Shown piece by piece: positions 13,878 through 16,334 of a stretch of DNA of 16,334 nt. Under the pieces are notes generated by a model that worked only from the letters and a program-made list of their open reading frames with translations, ran no database searches and was not told the origin of the DNA. Position numbers and translations under genes: made by a program. Numbering within the stretch: the first letter of the stretch is position 1; each line of letters begins with the position of its first letter. This stretch comes from JAMCXS01 sp046705545 (GTDB lineage: Bacteria > Acidobacteriota > Terriglobia > UBA7540): the NCBI GenBank assembly GCA_046705545.1, contig JBJKQF010000031.1, forward strand, positions 1 to 16,334, in the 5' to 3' direction.

Positions 13878-15350
13878 ATGTCAACGTTAACTACCGTATC
13901 TCCTGAGACGCTTTCCAGATACGAGCCGGTGATCGGGCTGGAGGTACACGTTCAGCTCCTGACTCGGTCCAAGATTTTCTGCTCCTGCGCAACGCGCTTT
14001 GGGGATCCGCCCAACCAGAACGTCTGCCCGGTGTGCCTGGGACTTCCGGGCGCGCTGCCGGTGCTCAACCGCGAGGCCGTGACGATGGCGATGAAGGCCG
14101 CGTTGGCGCTCAATTGTGTGATCAACCCGCGCTCCCGCTTTGCCCGCAAGAATTATTTTTACCCGGACCTTCCCAAGGGATACCAAATCTCGCAGTATGA
14201 CGAACCCCTCGCCGAGCACGGCTGGATTGACATCCAGTCGGAGGGCGACTGGAAGCGCGTGGGCGTCACCCGCGTGCACATGGAAGAAGACGCCGGCAAG
14301 TCGCTCCACGAGGGATTCCCGGATTCGGATGAGAAGACTTATATTGATCTCAATCGCTCCGGGGTTCCGTTGATCGAAATCGTCAGCGAGCCGGACCTGC
14401 GCACTCCGGAGGAAGCCTACGATTATCTAACACGCCTCAAGACGCTGATGCTTTACCTCGAAGTTTCGGACTGCAACATGGAAGAGGGCAGCTTGCGCGT
14501 GGATGCCAACGTCAGCGTGCGAAAGAGAGGTGCAACCCAGTTCGGAACCAAGGCGGAAGTGAAGAACCTGAATTCTTTCCGGTTTCTTCAAAAGGCTTTG
14601 GCCTACGAAGTCGCCAGGCAAGTTGAAGTGCTGGAGAGCGGCGGCGAGGTTCAGCAGGAAACCCGCTTGTTTGACAGCCGGGAGCAAAAGACCCATAGCA
14701 TGCGCTCCAAGGAATTTGCACACGATTACCGCTACTTCCCCGAGCCTGACCTGTTGCCGCTGGTAATCACGCCGGAATGGAAAGAAGAAGTGCTGCAATC
14801 GTTGCCGGAGCTTCCCGGGGCAAGGGAGAACCGCTTCCTCACCGAATACGGATTGCCCGCGCAGGATGCGGCTCTGCTGACACAGTCGCGAGCTGTGGCG
14901 GACTATTTCGAGCAGGCTGCCAAGGAATCAGGAGAGCAGAAGCTCGCGGCGAACTGGCTCTTAAACGATCTGACCTACTTGCTCCAGGAGAACAGCAAAA
15001 CAATTCTGGATTCTCCCGTTTCTCCAAAGAACCTGTCCGGCCTGATCAAACTGGTGGCCAAGGGAACGCTTTCGGGGAAGATGGCCAAGGATGTCCTGGC
15101 AGAGATGTTCCGCACAGGAAAGAGCGCCAGTCAGGTTGTGAGCGAAAAAGGGCTCGAACAGATCTCGGACCCGGAAAAGATTGCGGCCGCGGCACGGGAG
15201 ATTATTGCCGCCAACCCCAAGCAGGTGGAGCAATATCGCCAGGGCAAGACGGCCACTCTCGGATGGTTTGTGGGCCAGGTCATGAAGGCCACGCGCGGGC
15301 AGGCCAATCCGCAATTGGTTCAGGAAGTGTTGAAGAAAGAGCTCGCCTGA
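13878..15350 (+). CDS. gatB: Aspartyl/glutamyl-tRNA(Asn/Gln) amidotransferase subunit B
   Basis: This 490-residue GatB is the kinase and tRNA-binding subunit of GatCAB. The complex converts Glu-tRNA(Gln) and/or Asp-tRNA(Asn) to the amide forms in the cytoplasm. Visible features are VIGLEVHVQL (near 18-27) and a zinc-site pattern CSC and CPVC (near 35-53). The family signature RKNYFYPDLPKGYQIS lies near 88-103, with HMEEDAGKS and DLNRSGVPLIEIVSEPDLR after it. The C-terminal YqeY-like tail ends GQVMKATRGQANPQLVQEVL. The length is normal and the gene intact. The ATG at 13878 follows AGGA. gatA and gatC are not in the window, so they are encoded elsewhere. The stop is TGA. Confidence 0.98.
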   Translation: MSTLTTVSPETLSRYEPVIGLEVHVQLLTRSKIFCSCATRFGDPPNQNVCPVCLGLPGALPVLNREAVTMAMKAALALNCVINPRSRFARKNYFYPDLPKGYQISQYDEPLAEHGWIDIQSEGDWKRVGVTRVHMEEDAGKSLHEGFPDSDEKTYIDLNRSGVPLIEIVSEPDLRTPEEAYDYLTRLKTLMLYLEVSDCNMEEGSLRVDANVSVRKRGATQFGTKAEVKNLNSFRFLQKALAYEVARQVEVLESGGEVQQETRLFDSREQKTHSMRSKEFAHDYRYFPEPDLLPLVITPEWKEEVLQSLPELPGARENRFLTEYGLPAQDAALLTQSRAVADYFEQAAKESGEQKLAANWLLNDLTYLLQENSKTILDSPVSPKNLSGLIKLVAKGTLSGKMAKDVLAEMFRTGKSASQVVSEKGLEQISDPEKIAAAAREIIAANPKQVEQYRQGKTATLGWFVGQVMKATRGQANPQLVQEVLKKELA

Positions 15351-15357
15351 TCTTGAT

Positions 15358-15376
15358 CCTCGCAAGACTTGCGGGG
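15358..15376 (+). terminator. Stem-loop after gatB
   Basis: CCTCGCAA/TTGCGGGG forms eight pairs (one G-T) around GAC, 7 bases after the gatB stop. There is no T-run after it, so it may be an mRNA 3' end stabiliser or a weak, factor-dependent terminator rather than a classical one. Confidence 0.4.
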
Positions 15377-15441
15377 TGCATTGGTGTATCGACCGGCTGG
15401 GCAATGGCCGCCTGGCGTATGATTTCTGGGGCCGAACTCGC

Positions 15442-16334
15442 ATGATCTTAAAGCCTGTTCCGATCTTCCTGCTGACGGCTGCGCTGGGAGCGTTTCCGCT
15501 CCGGAGTTCAGGCCAATCCTCCACTAAGGTCCCCGCAGAGCATAGCCCTGCTCACAAGAAGGCCGTCCACAAACGGCGCGCAACTCACAAGCCCCGGGAG
15601 AAAGCTCGGAAAGCTGAGAAGGCTTCTTCCGAAGCGGGATGGAATCCGGCGGCTCGGGAAAATCTTGCGGAAGGCCAGAAGTTGCAGGCACAGGGGCTGC
15701 TGGAAAGTGCGATCTACCATTACCAGCAGGCGCTGAAGCTGGAACCCAACTGGGCTGAAGTCCATGATGCCTTGGGTACCGTGCTTGAACAAACTCACGA
15801 CCTGGACGGAGCGATGCTTCAATATCTGCTGGCGGTTCGCCTGAACCCGGGTTATGGCAAGGGCCACTTTGACCTGGCAAACCTGTTGCGCCAGGAAGGC
15901 AAGCTGCAAGAGGCCGAGAGCGAATTCAAGAAGTGCTTGGACATCAATCCCACCGATGTGGAAGCCCGCAACAACTTGGCTTTGACGGAAGCCCTGGCGG
16001 GCAACTTGGGCCAGGCGATTGTGGAATTTCAGGAGACGGTCCGTTTGAAGCCGGACTGGGCCCTGGCGCACGATAATCTCGGCAACGCGCTGGCGCTCCA
16101 GGGGGACCTCAAGGGGTCGATAGCGCAGCACCGCATTGCGATTAAGTTGAAGCCCGACTGGCCTGAAGCGCACAACAACCTTGGCAATACTCTGCGGCAG
16201 TCGGGAGACTTGAAGGGCGCCGTGGCCGAGTTCCGCGAGGCGATCAAATTGAACCCCAAGTACGCGGCCGCTTACAATAACTTGGGTCTTGTGTTCCGGC
16301 TTCAGGGAAAAATTGATGATGCGATTGCCCAATA
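15442..16334 (+). CDS. Exported tetratricopeptide-repeat protein (partial, runs off right edge)
   Basis: 297 codons are visible, with no stop before the window end. A signal peptide starts the protein (MILKPVPIFLLTAALGAFPL, cleavage probably near 24). A Lys/Arg/His-rich segment follows (about 28-62, with AHKKAVHKRR), then at least six full 34-residue TPR units from about 71 and a seventh cut by the edge. The TPR consensus is clear: W-x2-A-x-x-N-LG, then A-x-x-x-F, A and P (for example WPEAHNNLGNTLRQ). TPR proteins bind other proteins as scaffolds, so this one likely works in the periplasm or at the outer membrane. It starts 91 bases after gatB with a weak ribosome site (GGGG). A long open frame on the opposite strand here is only a shadow of the repeats. 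The partner is unknown. Confidence 0.88.
   Translation, partial: MILKPVPIFLLTAALGAFPLRSSGQSSTKVPAEHSPAHKKAVHKRRATHKPREKARKAEKASSEAGWNPAARENLAEGQKLQAQGLLESAIYHYQQALKLEPNWAEVHDALGTVLEQTHDLDGAMLQYLLAVRLNPGYGKGHFDLANLLRQEGKLQEAESEFKKCLDINPTDVEARNNLALTEALAGNLGQAIVEFQETVRLKPDWALAHDNLGNALALQGDLKGSIAQHRIAIKLKPDWPEAHNNLGNTLRQSGDLKGAVAEFREAIKLNPKYAAAYNNLGLVFRLQGKIDDAIAQ

Noticed and set aside
15508..16332. Long open frame on the minus strand opposite the TPR gene
   Set aside because: It is the antisense shadow of a repeated TPR coding pattern. The plus strand gives a signal peptide and clean 34-residue repeats.
1..16334. Global reassignment of UAG to an amino acid
   Set aside because: TAG ends the genes at 5636, 7362, 8648 and 12278. 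Reading past the stops at 5636 and 7362, the two I followed, gives no protein-like sequence, so UAG still works as a stop here.

Overview
The window is a GC-rich bacterial chromosome segment. The gene set suggests a soil-type Gram-negative bacterium, and my best guess is an Acidobacteriota lineage. It has a DUF481-type outer-membrane protein ending in Phe, a MoxR-like ATPase paired with a von Willebrand A (VWA) protein, a stand-alone LON-domain protein, a cyclic beta-glucan synthase-like giant gene and a periplasmic TPR protein. That assignment is from gene content only. No phage, IS element, integrase or CRISPR array is visible.

Layout. Positions 1-6631 (minus strand) look like one operon with its own promoter: a membrane-anchored coiled-coil protein, a fused ABC exporter, then an NdvB-like cyclic glucan synthase that runs off the left edge. 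An in-frame TAG interrupts the synthase at 1631-1633, and the same frame stays open and family-like all the way to position 1. Positions 6632-7060 are non-coding and carry two divergent promoters. Positions 7061-7155 (plus strand) are a clear selenocysteine tRNA gene (selC, anticodon TCA, CCA encoded), followed 9 bases later by a small basic ORF. Positions 7362-10114 (minus) hold a MoxR-like AAA+ ATPase and its VWA partner. The VWA gene also has an in-frame TAG (8016-8018), with the frame intact on both sides. Positions 10213-13600 (minus) hold a DUF481 outer-membrane protein, a LON-domain protein and an ACS-type MFS transporter. A divergent promoter region (13601-13877) separates these from gatB (plus) and a signal-peptide TPR protein that runs off the right edge.

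How the genes relate. selC shows that the genome probably makes selenoproteins, but no gene here has an in-frame TGA. GatB belongs to the indirect Asn/Gln-tRNA charging pathway. The ABC exporter next to the glucan synthase recalls the NdvA/NdvB division of labour (export and synthesis of cyclic glucan), with the coiled-coil protein as an unknown third partner. The MoxR ATPase and VWA protein are a classic chaperone or metal-insertion-like pair.

The most unusual signal is two separate genes, each split by a single in-frame amber codon, in a window where TAG also ends at least four genes. This looks like point nonsense mutations, assembly errors or amber suppression rather than a changed genetic code.
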